NCBI RefSeq assembly: GCF_002994745.2
Contig: NC_037092.1
Coordinates: forward strand, 83,124,824-83,188,823
Direction of reading: 5' to 3'
DNA: 64,000 nt
From: Rosa chinensis
Lineage: Eukaryota; Streptophyta; Magnoliopsida; Rosales; Rosaceae
Shown piece by piece: positions 34,900 to 45,265 of the stretch (its first letter is position 1; each line of letters opens with the position of its first letter). The notes beneath the pieces were generated by a model that ran no database searches, was not told the origin of the DNA, and was given only the letters and a program-made list of their open reading frames with translations. Made by a program: the position numbers and the translations under genes.

Positions 34900-36241
34900 T
34901 ATACCAAGGAGCTGCACACAAATAAATGAAGACAGGTCTAGTAAAAAGAGAAATCTGTACAGACAAAATCCATCTGTATCAAATCCCCTCCGCACCGTTT
35001 TTTATAAACGCATGTGTGTAGCTGGTAAACATTCTCAAGCTCGATCCATGCAATAAATCTTTACGTCAGTATTAATTTTTTTTTTTTTGGTTCCACTTAT
35101 GCAGGGATACAGGGTCATTTCTGTTCATATGCCACATGCATGGAATCATCAAAAGTGGATTCAAGCATTTGAAAAGTTTTTTAATGCTATTCATGTCCAT
35201 AATGTAAAAACTGTGTTTCCTTTCAGCACACATAAACCTGTCAGTCTAAAATTGATTGATACCACTGATATAAACAATTTGGTGCTACCAAAATCTGACA
35301 GCTAAGAAAATATATGACTTTCTGACAGCTACTAAAATCTGTGCCTATCTACTGTTATAGAACCCGGACAGTTTTCAATAAGAAACTATTACAGACTTCC
35401 TTGGTTTCAATTTTTCATTATCGCCTATGTTCCTACCCATATGAAAAAAATGATTGATCCTGGATTTCATACCTTGAGGGGATAACATTTCCAAAGCTTT
35501 CAGGTATGAAGTCCTCCCTTTCTAAGTCTCTTACCATTACCTATTCTTTCAACCGATTGGCACAAAATCCATAAGAATATAAATCATAATTAAATTGAAT
35601 ACAACCAAATTTTAATAACAAAATGAAAGCTAATGTGAAAAAATTATCTCTGGAACAGTTTGAGCTGCTTCAGAAAAGCTTTCTCAATATGAAATCAAAT
35701 GACACTACCGTTAGTGACAACGCAACCCTAACAAATTCTGAGAAACAAACCAAATAGTAGTAATTAGTAAATGTTAGACTAGGAATAAAATGAAAGTAAA
35801 AATTGAGTAACTAAAAAAAAAAAGGACTCATGATTTCAGGTTTTCCCATTCATAACCAAGAAATAAATGGAAGTCTATGACCAAAATGACATCTCAGTAG
35901 TAAATTGAAAAAAAAAAAGTAATCAGACCCCATCAGTGCGTGAGTTACTCTAATTTTTAATCTATATTAAGAAAATACAAAAGTGTATAGTGACACACCG
36001 ACACACATCTTTTTAACAACAATGATGGAATTTAAACCCCCTTTTTGCTTTTTTGCAGGTTGTTTTGGGGAATTGCGTGTATCTGAGGTGAAGTAGCAAC
36101 CATGGCTTGTCAAGAGAAAAAGCTAACACATTCACAAATCACAAGTTGAGTTGTATTATGTGTACTCAATATGATTACCTCAGCTAACAGAGTTTGTTTG
36201 AGACTTGTTCTTCACTCTGATATCTCTAATGAGGTTAGCAT
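34900..36241. other. Intergenic, nothing recognised
   Basis: AT-rich; the longest open frame (35087-35305) has no domain and follows a poly-T run. It separates the solo LTR from the CWC22 pseudogene. Confidence 0.4.
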
Positions 36242-39200
36242 CAGGAGACGAATCTTGTGAATCTTCGAAGGACAATATATCTGACTATCATGTCCGGTGT
36301 AGATTTTGAGGAAGCAGGTCATAAGCTCCTTAAGATTAAGCTTGAGGCTTGAGCCAGGCCAAGAGGTAAGTTATACTATTCATGTGTGATTGCTATATTA
36401 TTGCATTTCACTTGATAAGTAGGAAATTGTTGCATTTTGTGCCACTCTTCGTGATCGGAAACTTTAGTGAATTAATTTAGTTTGCTACTAATTAGGTAAA
36501 GCCCAATAATATGACTCAGTGGATTACAGTGCACAAGTATATACAAATCCTGCGAGACTCAGACTCTATTGCGGGATTATTCCTCCTAGATTGACACAGA
36601 AAAACCTTACTCTAGAAACATTAAGAAATAAATAATTGCAGTTCAGTGCAAAGGTAATGCCTTCTCCGACAACGAAAAGTTCCACCACATTTGTTTGTCA
36701 GGGTGAGAGTCCAAGACTTGGATATCTTCCTGCTAGAATTTTAACAAGTCAGCTTTTGAAATTGTCTGAGCGTATAGAGAATTATATTTACAAGGGAAAG
36801 TGGCTGCGCACAGGTAGATCCTGCCTTGAAGATCCACTTTGTAAACCTTTTTAGCCAGCCAGTTGGTTAGTTTATCATGGGTTTGTTTCTAGGTTATAGT
36901 TAGTTGCTCCGCCTCCATGATTTGAATTTTGATGTCAGTTGATAAGTTCATATGCATGTATGCATGTTTCTTTTAACTTTTTTAATGGGTTGTCCAACAT
37001 TTCGTTCATAAACTATAATTTCTCGGTACGACCTTTGCAGATGGAGCTATGTGTCATGCTTTTGGAATGTTGCAGTCAGGAGAGAACCACCAGAATCCAC
37101 TATTCTCTTGGGACAGCGGTTCTGCATGATCAACAGAATCCACCAGGAAAATTTTGAGAAATGTTTTGTCCAGCAGTATTCAATGATTCACCGGCTTGAA
37201 ACAAACAAGCTACGTAATGTAGCTAAGTTTTTTGCGCATTTACTCGGAACAGATGCCCTTCCGTGGCATTGCTTAGCCTATATACGGTTAACTGAAGAGG
37301 ACACCACTTCTTCTTCTCGTATTTTTATCAAGACCCTTTTCCAGGTAACAAAAAAAGAAACTGATTCTTACTTCATTTCTATTTCATTTCGTAGGCCATT
37401 GATTAGTTAATAGTATATAATATATGTTATTGTTTCTGGTGCAGGAATTGTCAGAGCATCTTGGTATCCGTCTGCTTAATGAGCGGTTGACTGATCCTGC
37501 AATGCAAGACTCTTTCAAATCTATTTTCCCAAGGGATAATCCCAAGAACACCCGATTTGCTATCAACTTTTTCACATCCATTGGGCTTGCCGGCATAACT
37601 GAGAACCTGCGTGAGTATGAAAATACAAGGACAGAATATGATTTTCTGGAAAACGGGGATTGCAGTGCACTGATCAATCCTTACTAGGCAGATATCAGAA
37701 ATAACGAACCAAACACCAGATTTTGGTTACGCAGTGAAAACCTCAAGTATGAGATTAAAAACACTGCGGGGCTCTTACTCTTGAGAACCCAAAATAAAGA
37801 TCATCATATTGAAAAGGATATATTCTTTTACAAACTTTGAATAGCACTAGCTCGGCTATAAGATTCACACAAAATCTAATACAAAGTTTGTCTTCCTTCT
37901 AGAACTCCTTCACTTGAACGATCTTCAAATCTTGTTCTTCTTTCTTCACAGTCTCCCTACTGATCTCGAGAGAGTATTATACATATGAAACTATGATCAC
38001 AAACACTTATACATGGACCAAGTGTTTTGACTCTTTGTGAAGACACAAACTCAAACAAACATGCAAGACTCTATCAAAATTCTTGCCTCTATAGATGTGT
38101 ATACAGACCGTGTATATTTTCTGCTCATATAATAGACCTGCGGCAACTACTCAAAGATCATGCAAAGATTCTACCCTAATTCCCAATTAATTTGGAAAGA
38201 AACTTTCCATATATGAAGCTTCTGACCTCTAACCTTCTTGTTTCCCTCATAAGTAACTTGAAGTAGATCCCAAGCTTGTTTGGCTGTGTCACAGTGGCTA
38301 ATTCTCATCCTCTCTTTCTTGGACAAAGCTGTGAATAGTGAATTCCTTGCCTTAAAGTCACAAGTTCTATCACGAACTTCTTCTTCTGTCCATTCCTTCC
38401 TAGGTTTGAGAACCCTTGCAGAGGACCCTTCTACTTTCTTTGATTCTTCGGCCTTGGTTGGGTGTTCCCATCCATTCTCAACTATATTCCACATGTTTTC
38501 ATCTTGAGAGTAGAGAAAAGCCCTCATCATAATCTTCCATTGTGAATAGTCTTCACCATCAAACAAAGGCGGGCAATTTATAGAACTTGAGAATCTGTTA
38601 TATTCACGTTCCATCCTTGACCACGGATCAACTAAAAAAGCTTTAGAACCTGCTCTGATGCCAATTGAAAATACAAGGACAGAATATGATTTTCTGGAAA
38701 ACGGGGATTGCAGTGCACTGATCAATCCTTACTGGGCAGATATCAGAAATAACGAACCAAACACCAGATTTTGGTTACGCAGTGAAAACCTCAAGTATGA
38801 GATTAAAAACACTGCGGGGCTCTTACTCTTGAGAACCCAAAATAAAGATCATCATATTGAAAAGGATATGTTCTTTTACAAACTTTGAATAGCACTAGCT
38901 CGGCTATAAGATTCACACAAAATCTAATACAAAGTTTGTCTTCCTTCTAGAACTCCTTCACTTGAACGATCTTCAAATCTTGTTCTTCTTTCTTCACAGT
39001 CTCCCTACTGATCTCGAGAGAGTATTATGCATATGAAACTATGATCACAAACACTTATACATGGACCAAGTGTTTTGACTCTTTGTGAAGACACAAACTC
39101 AAACAAACATGTAAGACTCTATCAAAATTCTTGCCTCTATAGATGTGTATACAGACCGTGTATATTTTCTGCTCATATAATAGACCTGCGGCAACTACTC

Positions 39201-39757
39201 AAAGATCATGCAAAGATTCTACCCTAATTCCCAATTAATTTGGAAAGAAACTTCCCATATATGAACTCCAACAAATCTTAAGGGAAATCAATTAGGAAGA
39301 CAAGTCCTAAAAACCCTAGGGCATCAACACCACGATTTTAACACTCAGAAAAATCTTTTAAAGACATAAATACATAAAACCTAAAACCTACTTTCCAAAA
39401 TCGGACTCCACATAAAACTGACAGCTGACTCGGGGATTGCAACACATGTTGCAATCCCATGCATATGCAGATGCAATTACCTGTGACTCTCCAAGATCAG
39501 TAAAGGGCTTTGTCATAGTTTTGTATGGGAATGCCAATACGATATGTACAAGAATTGTACCTACAGAGTATCTGAAGCGCATGCCACGCCTTATTATGCA
39601 ACAACAAAATGCAGCGTCAGATCAAGAATCCGACAGTTCTGGTTCATTGGATTCGGACTCGAACTCAGGGTCGGCTTGTTCCGAGTCAGAATCAGAATCA
39701 GAATCAGAATCGTCAAGCTCTGAAAGACGCAAGAAGAAACGTAGGAGGAGAAATTAA
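36242..39757 (+). pseudogene. Truncated CWC22 paralogue (3' half), interrupted by a Copia element
   Basis: Homologous to exons 5 (end), 6 and 7 of the CWC22 gene at 41353-45265, with the introns kept, so it arose by DNA duplication. Exon 5 part: 36242-36368. Exon 6: 37041-37344. Exon 7: 37445-37617 and 39571-39757, split by the Copia element. Similarity continues past the stop through the 3' UTR to about 40160. Lesions: a 7-base duplication (AGGCTTG) near 36345 shifts the frame in exon 5; exon 6 has a 2-base net loss and a scrambled patch near 37085-37110 where the gene encodes [10 protein letters not shown]; and the first four exons (Arg-rich region and MIF4G) are absent. The RS/acidic C-terminus ending [10 protein letters not shown] is preserved. 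No promoter is evident. Confidence 0.88.
37618..39565 (-). mobile_element. Young internally deleted Copia-type LTR retrotransposon
   Basis: Exactly flanked by the 5-bp repeat GAGTA (37613-37617 and 39566-39570). Orientation is minus. The 5' LTR is 38666-39565 (900 bp, TGTAGGTACAATTC...TTTTCA). Two bases on is a primer binding site, TGGCATCAGAGCAGG, near the plant tRNA-iMet consensus. Then comes a gag start (Met at 38614-38612) reading SINCPPLFDGEDYSQWK, a Copia-type UBN2 gag. At 38218/38217 the sequence jumps into a 600-bp 3' LTR remnant (37618-38217) that lacks its first 300 bp. Protease, integrase and RT are all deleted. I count five differences over the 600 aligned LTR bases, indicating recent insertion. 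Confidence 0.9.
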
Positions 39758-40165
39758 TTTCTCTACTGTTGTTATCTCTGTATTCCTTGAATTTCACAAA
39801 TTGTAATATACTGCCTGGATTTGGTATGGTGTGAATTTTGGTTATTGTCCAAGTGTAGGGAGAACAAAAAGGGTGCACCAGTTCAAGTTTATGCAGATTT
39901 TGTATTTTGTTTTCTGTACTGTAGTACACACTATTGAAACCATTTCTTCCAAAAAATTGGAACTCTGAGCAATGCTTTTTGGTTCTGTTCCAAGTGTGCC
40001 TCTGATGATGGAATATAGATCTTGAAGTGCACACTTGAATAAACCTCTTGTCGTTATATATTCTCATTTCACGAAGGAAAGTGAACTTGAAAGTGAACCA
40101 TGTGCTTCATTACCTTCCAAGTTACACCGCCGTTTCAGCTTTTGACAGAAGCTGAATCATCATCC
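39758..40165 (+). other. Duplicated CWC22 3' UTR and downstream flank
   Basis: This aligns with 45266-45725 after the functional gene: shared blocks include ATATACTGCCTGGATTTGG, GGGAGAACAAAAAGGGTGCA and CTTCATTACCTTCCAAGTTA. It shows that the duplicated unit extended past the gene. Confidence 0.8.
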
Positions 40166-40510
40166 GAACAAATAGAAGCTAGAAAGCGCGTCTTCAGTGA
40201 TACTCCTCGACACAATTGAGTCCTCCCTCAGTAAGTCACCGCTGATTGTAAGATGACTCCGGTCTCTGTTGTACCATAAAAGGATGCACAGACAAAGTGC
40301 TGCCCATCATGATCGACAGAGAAATTAGTCAAAACAAGAAAAGATACGGACGGACTTCATATTTCCTACTTGGGGTGGGATGCAATTTTCCAAGTTTAAC
40401 TAGGTTTCAGAATTGTAAATAACTGCTTGCTCGGCTCGGCCCAATAGCTTTTTAAGTAGGTGGGCTCGTTCCTTTTTATTTGGGCCTTACCCTTCTTTTC
40501 CATGTCATAT
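40166..40510 (-). pseudogene. RING-H2 gene 5' fragment plus its promoter region
   Basis: The plus-strand text matches 28076-28530, the first codons and upstream region of the intact RING-H2 gene. Shared blocks include GCTAGAAAGCGCGTCTTCA, CCTCCCTCAGTAAGTCACCG, CATCATGATCGACAGAGAAA and TTCCAAGTTTAACTAGGTTT. Several deletions remove coding sequence (for example between CACCG and GACTCCGGTCTCT). The rest of the gene, including the RING, is missing. It lies between the CWC22 pseudogene's 3' flank and the 5' end of the functional CWC22 gene, in the divergent orientation. Confidence 0.85.
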
Positions 40511-41352
40511 AGTTCGGTACCACAAAAAATCACAGAAGCCAAAAATAAAAACGAAGTTGGGGCTTTTCTCCATCGCAGCTTCTTCTTCCTCCCAAAGCTC
40601 GCAGCTTTTCTTCACTCTCTTAAATTCCAGGTATGCCTCTCTCTCTCTCTCTCTCTCCCTCTATATATATATATATATGTAGGTACGTATTTATGGTTTT
40701 ATATAGAGTTAGGGTTTTTGTGTGAAAAAAATTGAACTCTGCGGTCGCTGCATTTTGGTCTTTGGAGCAATCTTAGGGATTTGAGGCTTGCTTGTGATGT
40801 AGATTAAGTAATCGCGCGTGATTTAGGTTAGGTTTTGGTGCGTTATGGATTTCGAAATTTGGGGTTTTGTTTACGGTTCTCTGAAATTCGAGTCTGCAAT
40901 TTCGTTTTGTTCTGTGGAAATTCAAATTTGATGCGAGTAAGTTAGATGCTGAGTCCTGGAATCCTGCCCAGTAGCTTGTACTGTCGTTGGGATTGTTAAT
41001 TGGAAAAGAGGAAATTGTGTTGTTTGAATTGGAATCTGAAAGTGAATTAAAGGAATTAAAGCAAAGAAATTGGAGTTTTTACCATATGCACAAGCCTGGG
41101 TATCAAGTTGTTGAACTAGTATTCTACTAGTTGAATTTCTAACGTTGACCGGTTTCTTTTGTTTTAGGGTTTTACTTGCGTTTTTCCCTTTCTCCAGCAA
41201 TGTGGAATTTTGTCTATGTGGTGTCTTATTTTCTTGTGGTAATGGCAGGGATTTGGATCTGGAGTAAGCGGAACTGGAACTTTGTTTCTGAAGTGCTGGT
41301 TTGGTGAATTAACTTTTGACGTAAGACTAGGAGTTGTGAGTTATAGGTTCTG
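40511..41352 (+). promoter_or_regulatory. CWC22 5' leader with a 618-bp leader intron
   Basis: A probable non-coding exon ends CTTAAATTCCAG at 40630. GTATGCCTCT opens an intron and GGTAATGGCAG closes it at 41248; the second leader exon then runs to the ATG at 41353. The intron begins with (CT)n and (AT)n runs (40637-40678). 5' UTR introns of this size are common in plant housekeeping genes and often raise expression. The transcription start was not determined; the upstream DNA derives from the RING-gene flank. Confidence 0.65.
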
Positions 41353-44300
41353 ATGGCTAGACGGCACAGTGGTGAATCGAGTGATGATGATGTGAGGGGT
41401 GGAAGAGATAAGTACCGTCAGCATAGAAGTAAAAGCGAATCGAGGTCAAACAATCATCTTGAGCAGGGTGAGATTGATTCCTCAGATTCTGATAGAGATA
41501 ATAGAACAAAGAGACAAGGGAAACGGGATGATGAGAAGGAAAGGGAAAGGTCCAGTGAGAGGGTTCCCAGTGATAGACATGGAAGGTGGCGGGGTGATCG
41601 TCAAGATAGGGATCGACACACTTCTGATGAAGACGGTGAGGTGGCAGAGAAAGACAGGGATGGGCAAGAAAGGGAAAGGAAAAATGAAAATGGGAACAGA
41701 CAACGTGAAAGGGATCCCAGTGATAGATATGGAAGGTGGCGGGGTGATCGTCAAGATAGGGATGTACAAACTTCTGATGAAGATGGTGAGCTGGCCGAGA
41801 AAGACAGGGGTGGGCAAGAAAGGGAAAGGAAAAATGAAAATGGGAACAGACAACGTGAAAATGGGAATGGTGATAGGGGGAGAGAAAATAGAAGTTCTGA
41901 AGATGATGAGCGACTGAAGAGATACCGACATGAGAGTGGACATAGAAGGCGGGAGGACGAGGATGGTCGTAGAAACAGGGACAGGCATTCACGTCACTAC
42001 TCTGAGCGCAGGGATGAAAGGGAAGAGCGCAGAACTTCAGAACGGAAAAGGGATAGTAGAGATGATGGTGGGCAAAGTAGGCATAGAAACCGGGATGACG
42101 ATGGTGAGATAAAGAATCGCAGAAATAAGGAGGTGAATGAAAGACGAGAAGACACTGAGCGAGATGATAGGATGCTTGAGAATTCAAAACCTCAAGGACG
42201 GTCAACATTGCAACAGGGAAATCTGAATAATAATGTGGCAAATTTGGGAAAGAGTGGTGGGGTTTATATTCCGCCCTATAAGTTGGCCCGAATGATGAAA
42301 GAGGTCGAAGATAAAAGTAGCGTCGAGTATCAACGCTTGACATGGGATGCCCTCCGAAAGAGTATCAATGGGCTTGTGAACAAGGTCAATGCTGCAAACA
42401 TTAAAAATATAATTCCAGAAATTTTTGCAGAGAATCTCATTCGTGGAAGAGGTCTCTTTTGTCGATCCTGTATGAAGTCACAGATGGCATCTCCAGGATT
42501 TACAGATATCTTTGCTGGCTTGGTTGCTGTTGTTAACACCAAGTTTCCTGAGGTTGGTGAACTTCTGCTGAGAAGAATCGTCTTGCAGCTTAAGAGAGCA
42601 TTTAAGCGGAACGACAAGGTATGTTTCTTCCCCTTTGTTATTTACCATCTGGTTTTTTTTAATGCTTGAAAATTTGTAGACGCACCTGCTGGGTGTCAAA
42701 TCCTGCACACGCCCAATAAAGAAAAAAGAGTGTTTCCTTTATAACTGAGATAAAGAGAGCTTTTACTTGGTTTTTTTATTCCTCTAACTTGCTTTGCTTT
42801 GTGATCAGCCACAACTACTAGCTGCTGTCAAATTTATCGCGCATCTCGTCAACCAGCAAGTGGCTCATGAGATTATAGCATTGGAATTGCTTACTGTGCT
42901 GCTGGAGAACCCTACCGATGACAGTGTTGAAGTTGCTGTTGGCTTTGTCACAGAGTGTGGATCGATACTGCAAGACCTTTCACCTAAAGGGCTCCATGGT
43001 GCGCACACTGTTTCATTTTTGTAACATTCATGTGCTTTTTGGTTTTATTTATTGATTGGTTCATATATATGTGTTTCTGTTTATTGACTTTGCTCGTATA
43101 ATTTTTTATTTTTACAGGCATCTTTGAGCGCTTTCGTGGAATTCTTCATGAAGGAGAAATTGACAAACGAGTTCAGTTTTTGATCGAAGGCTTATTTGCA
43201 TTACGAAAAGCAAAATTTCAGGTTGAGTCTAAATTTCTTTGCGATGGTAAACTATATAGCAACAATGAATAGTCAGAATTCACAATTATTCACAATATCC
43301 TCTCTGTATATGTATTTGCAGGGGCACCCAGCTGTTCGTCCAGAACTGGACCTTGTTGAACAAGAAGACCAGTTAACTCATGAGATTTCTCTTCAAGAGG
43401 AGATAAATCCAGAAATTACCCTTGGTATGTTCTACGTTGTAATATGGTGTAGATTTTTAACTTATGTAGGGTTATACATCATTGCGATATTTAACATTTT
43501 GATTGTGTTTGTTCAGATATTTTCAAGCCTGATCCTGATTTCATTGAGAATGAGAAGCGCTATGAAGATGTGAAGAAAACAATTCTTGGTGAAGACTCTG
43601 AAGAGGAAGGTTCTGATGCAGCTTCAGATGGTGAGGATGATGATGATGAGGAGGAGGACGAAGATGATGATGAGGAGGAGGACGAGCAGGAAATGAAAAT
43701 AAGAGATGAGACTGAGACAAATCTTGTGAATCTTCGAAGGACAATATATCTGACTATCATGTCCAGTGTAGATTTTGAGGAAGCAGGTCATAAGCTCCTT
43801 AAGATTAAGCTTGAGCCAGGCCAAGAGGTAAGTTATACTATTCATGTGTGATTGCTATATTATTGCATTTCACTTGATAAGTACGAAAATGTTGCATTTT
43901 GTGCCACTCTTTGTGACGGGAAACTTTAGTAAATTAAGACTGCTTTTAGTTTTCTACTAATTAGGTAAAGCACAGTATAAACATTCATATAAAGTGGATT
44001 ACAATCCACAAGTGTGTACAAATCCTGCGAGATTCAGACTGTATTGCGGGATTATTCTTCCAAAGTTGACATAGAAAAACCATAGTCTAGAAACATCAAG
44101 AAATGAATAATTACAGTCCAGTGCAAAGGTTATTGCCCTTTCTGACAGCGAAAAGGTCCACCACATTTATTTGTCTGGGTGAGAGTCCAAAACTTAGATA
44201 TCTTGCTGCCATAGTTTTAACAAGTCAGCTTTTGAAATTGTCTGAGTGCATAGAGAGTTACATTGCTGCACACAGATAGATCCTGTTATGAAGATCCACT

Positions 44301-45265
44301 TTGTAAACCCTTTTAGCCAGTTGGTTAGTTTATCGTTGGGGTTTGTTTCTAGGTTATAGTTAGTTGCTCCGCCTCCATGATTTGTATTTTGATATTAGTT
44401 GATAACTTCATATGTACATGCATACTTCTTTTAGCTTTTTTAATGGTTTGTCCAACATTTCATTGATAAACTATAATTTCTTGATACGACCTTTGCAGAT
44501 GGAGCTATGTGTCATGCTTTTGGAATGTTGCAGTCAGGAGAGAACCTACCTCCGCTATTATGGTCTCTTGGGACAGCGGTTCTGCATGATCAACAGAATC
44601 CACCAGGAAAATTTTGAGAAATGTTTTGTCCAGCAGTATTCAATGATTCACCGGCTTGAAACAAACAAGCTACGTAATGTAGCCAAGTTTTTTGCGCATT
44701 TACTGGGAACAGATGCCCTTCCGTGGCATTGCTTAGCCTATATACGGTTAACTGAAGAGGATACCACTTCTTCTTCTCGTATTTTTATCAAGATCCTTTT
44801 CCAGGTAACAAAAAAAGAAACTGATTCTTACTTCATTTCTATTTCATTTCGTAGGCCATTGATTAGTTAATAGTATATAATATGTTATTGTTTCTGGTGC
44901 AGGAATTGTCAGAGCATCTTGGTATCCGTCTGCTTAATGAGCGGTTGACTGATCCTGCAATGCAAGACTCTTATGAATCTATTTTCCCAAGGGATAATCC
45001 CAAGAACACCCGATTTGCTATTAACTTTTTCACATCCATTGGGCTTGGCGGCATCACTGAGAACCTGCGTGAGTATTTGAAGCACATGCCACGCCTTATT
45101 ATGCAACAACAAAAAGCAGCGTCAGATGAAGAATCCGACAGTTCTGGTTCATCGGATTCGGACTCAGGGTCAGCTAGTTCTGAGTCAGAATCAGAATCAT
45201 CAAGCTCTGAAAGTGAAAGTGATCGCGATGAAAGACGCAAGAAGAAACGTAGGAGGAGAAATTAA
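41353..45265 (+). CDS. CWC22: Pre-mRNA-splicing factor CWC22
   Basis: CWC22 is a spliceosome protein (active B*/C complexes) that binds the exon-junction helicase eIF4A3 and brings it to mRNA. Coding exons: 41353-42618, 42809-42998, 43118-43221, 43322-43424, 43517-43827, 44499-44804, 44903-45265. All have GT-AG borders and sum to 2643 bases (880 aa and stop). Residues 1-290 are Arg/Glu/Asp/Ser-rich with a 50-residue tandem repeat. [14 protein letters not shown] opens the MIF4G domain (about 300-500: [44 protein letters not shown]). An acidic linker follows ([14 protein letters not shown]), then an MA3 domain (about 600-760: [60 protein letters not shown]). The tail is Ser/Asp/Glu-rich and ends KKKRRRRN. 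Start: first in-frame ATG after the leader intron. Confidence 0.96.
41561..41860 (+). repeat. 150-bp in-frame tandem duplication in CWC22
   Basis: Two adjacent 150-base copies (41561-41710, 41711-41860) encode a 50-residue unit containing [23 protein letters not shown] and NGNRQRE. A further partial copy follows. Few differences separate them, suggesting a fairly recent duplication in the low-complexity N-terminal region. The frame is kept. Confidence 0.9.

Noticed and set aside
36636..36854. Separate small gene upstream of CWC22 pseudogene exon 6
   Set aside because: It lies in the duplicated intron of CWC22 and aligns to the intron at about 44110-44310.
39594..40067. 157-codon minus-strand ORF
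   Set aside because: Antisense shadow of the CWC22 pseudogene tail and 3' UTR.
41357..42343. 328-codon minus-strand ORF antisense to CWC22 exon 1
   Set aside because: Low-complexity shadow of the Arg/Asp/Ser-rich coding strand; His/Ser/Pro-rich translation with no domain.
43541..43851. Overlapping minus-strand ORFs in the CWC22 acidic linker
   Set aside because: GAGGAGGAC-type repeats give open frames on both strands; the plus-strand exon is clearly the gene.
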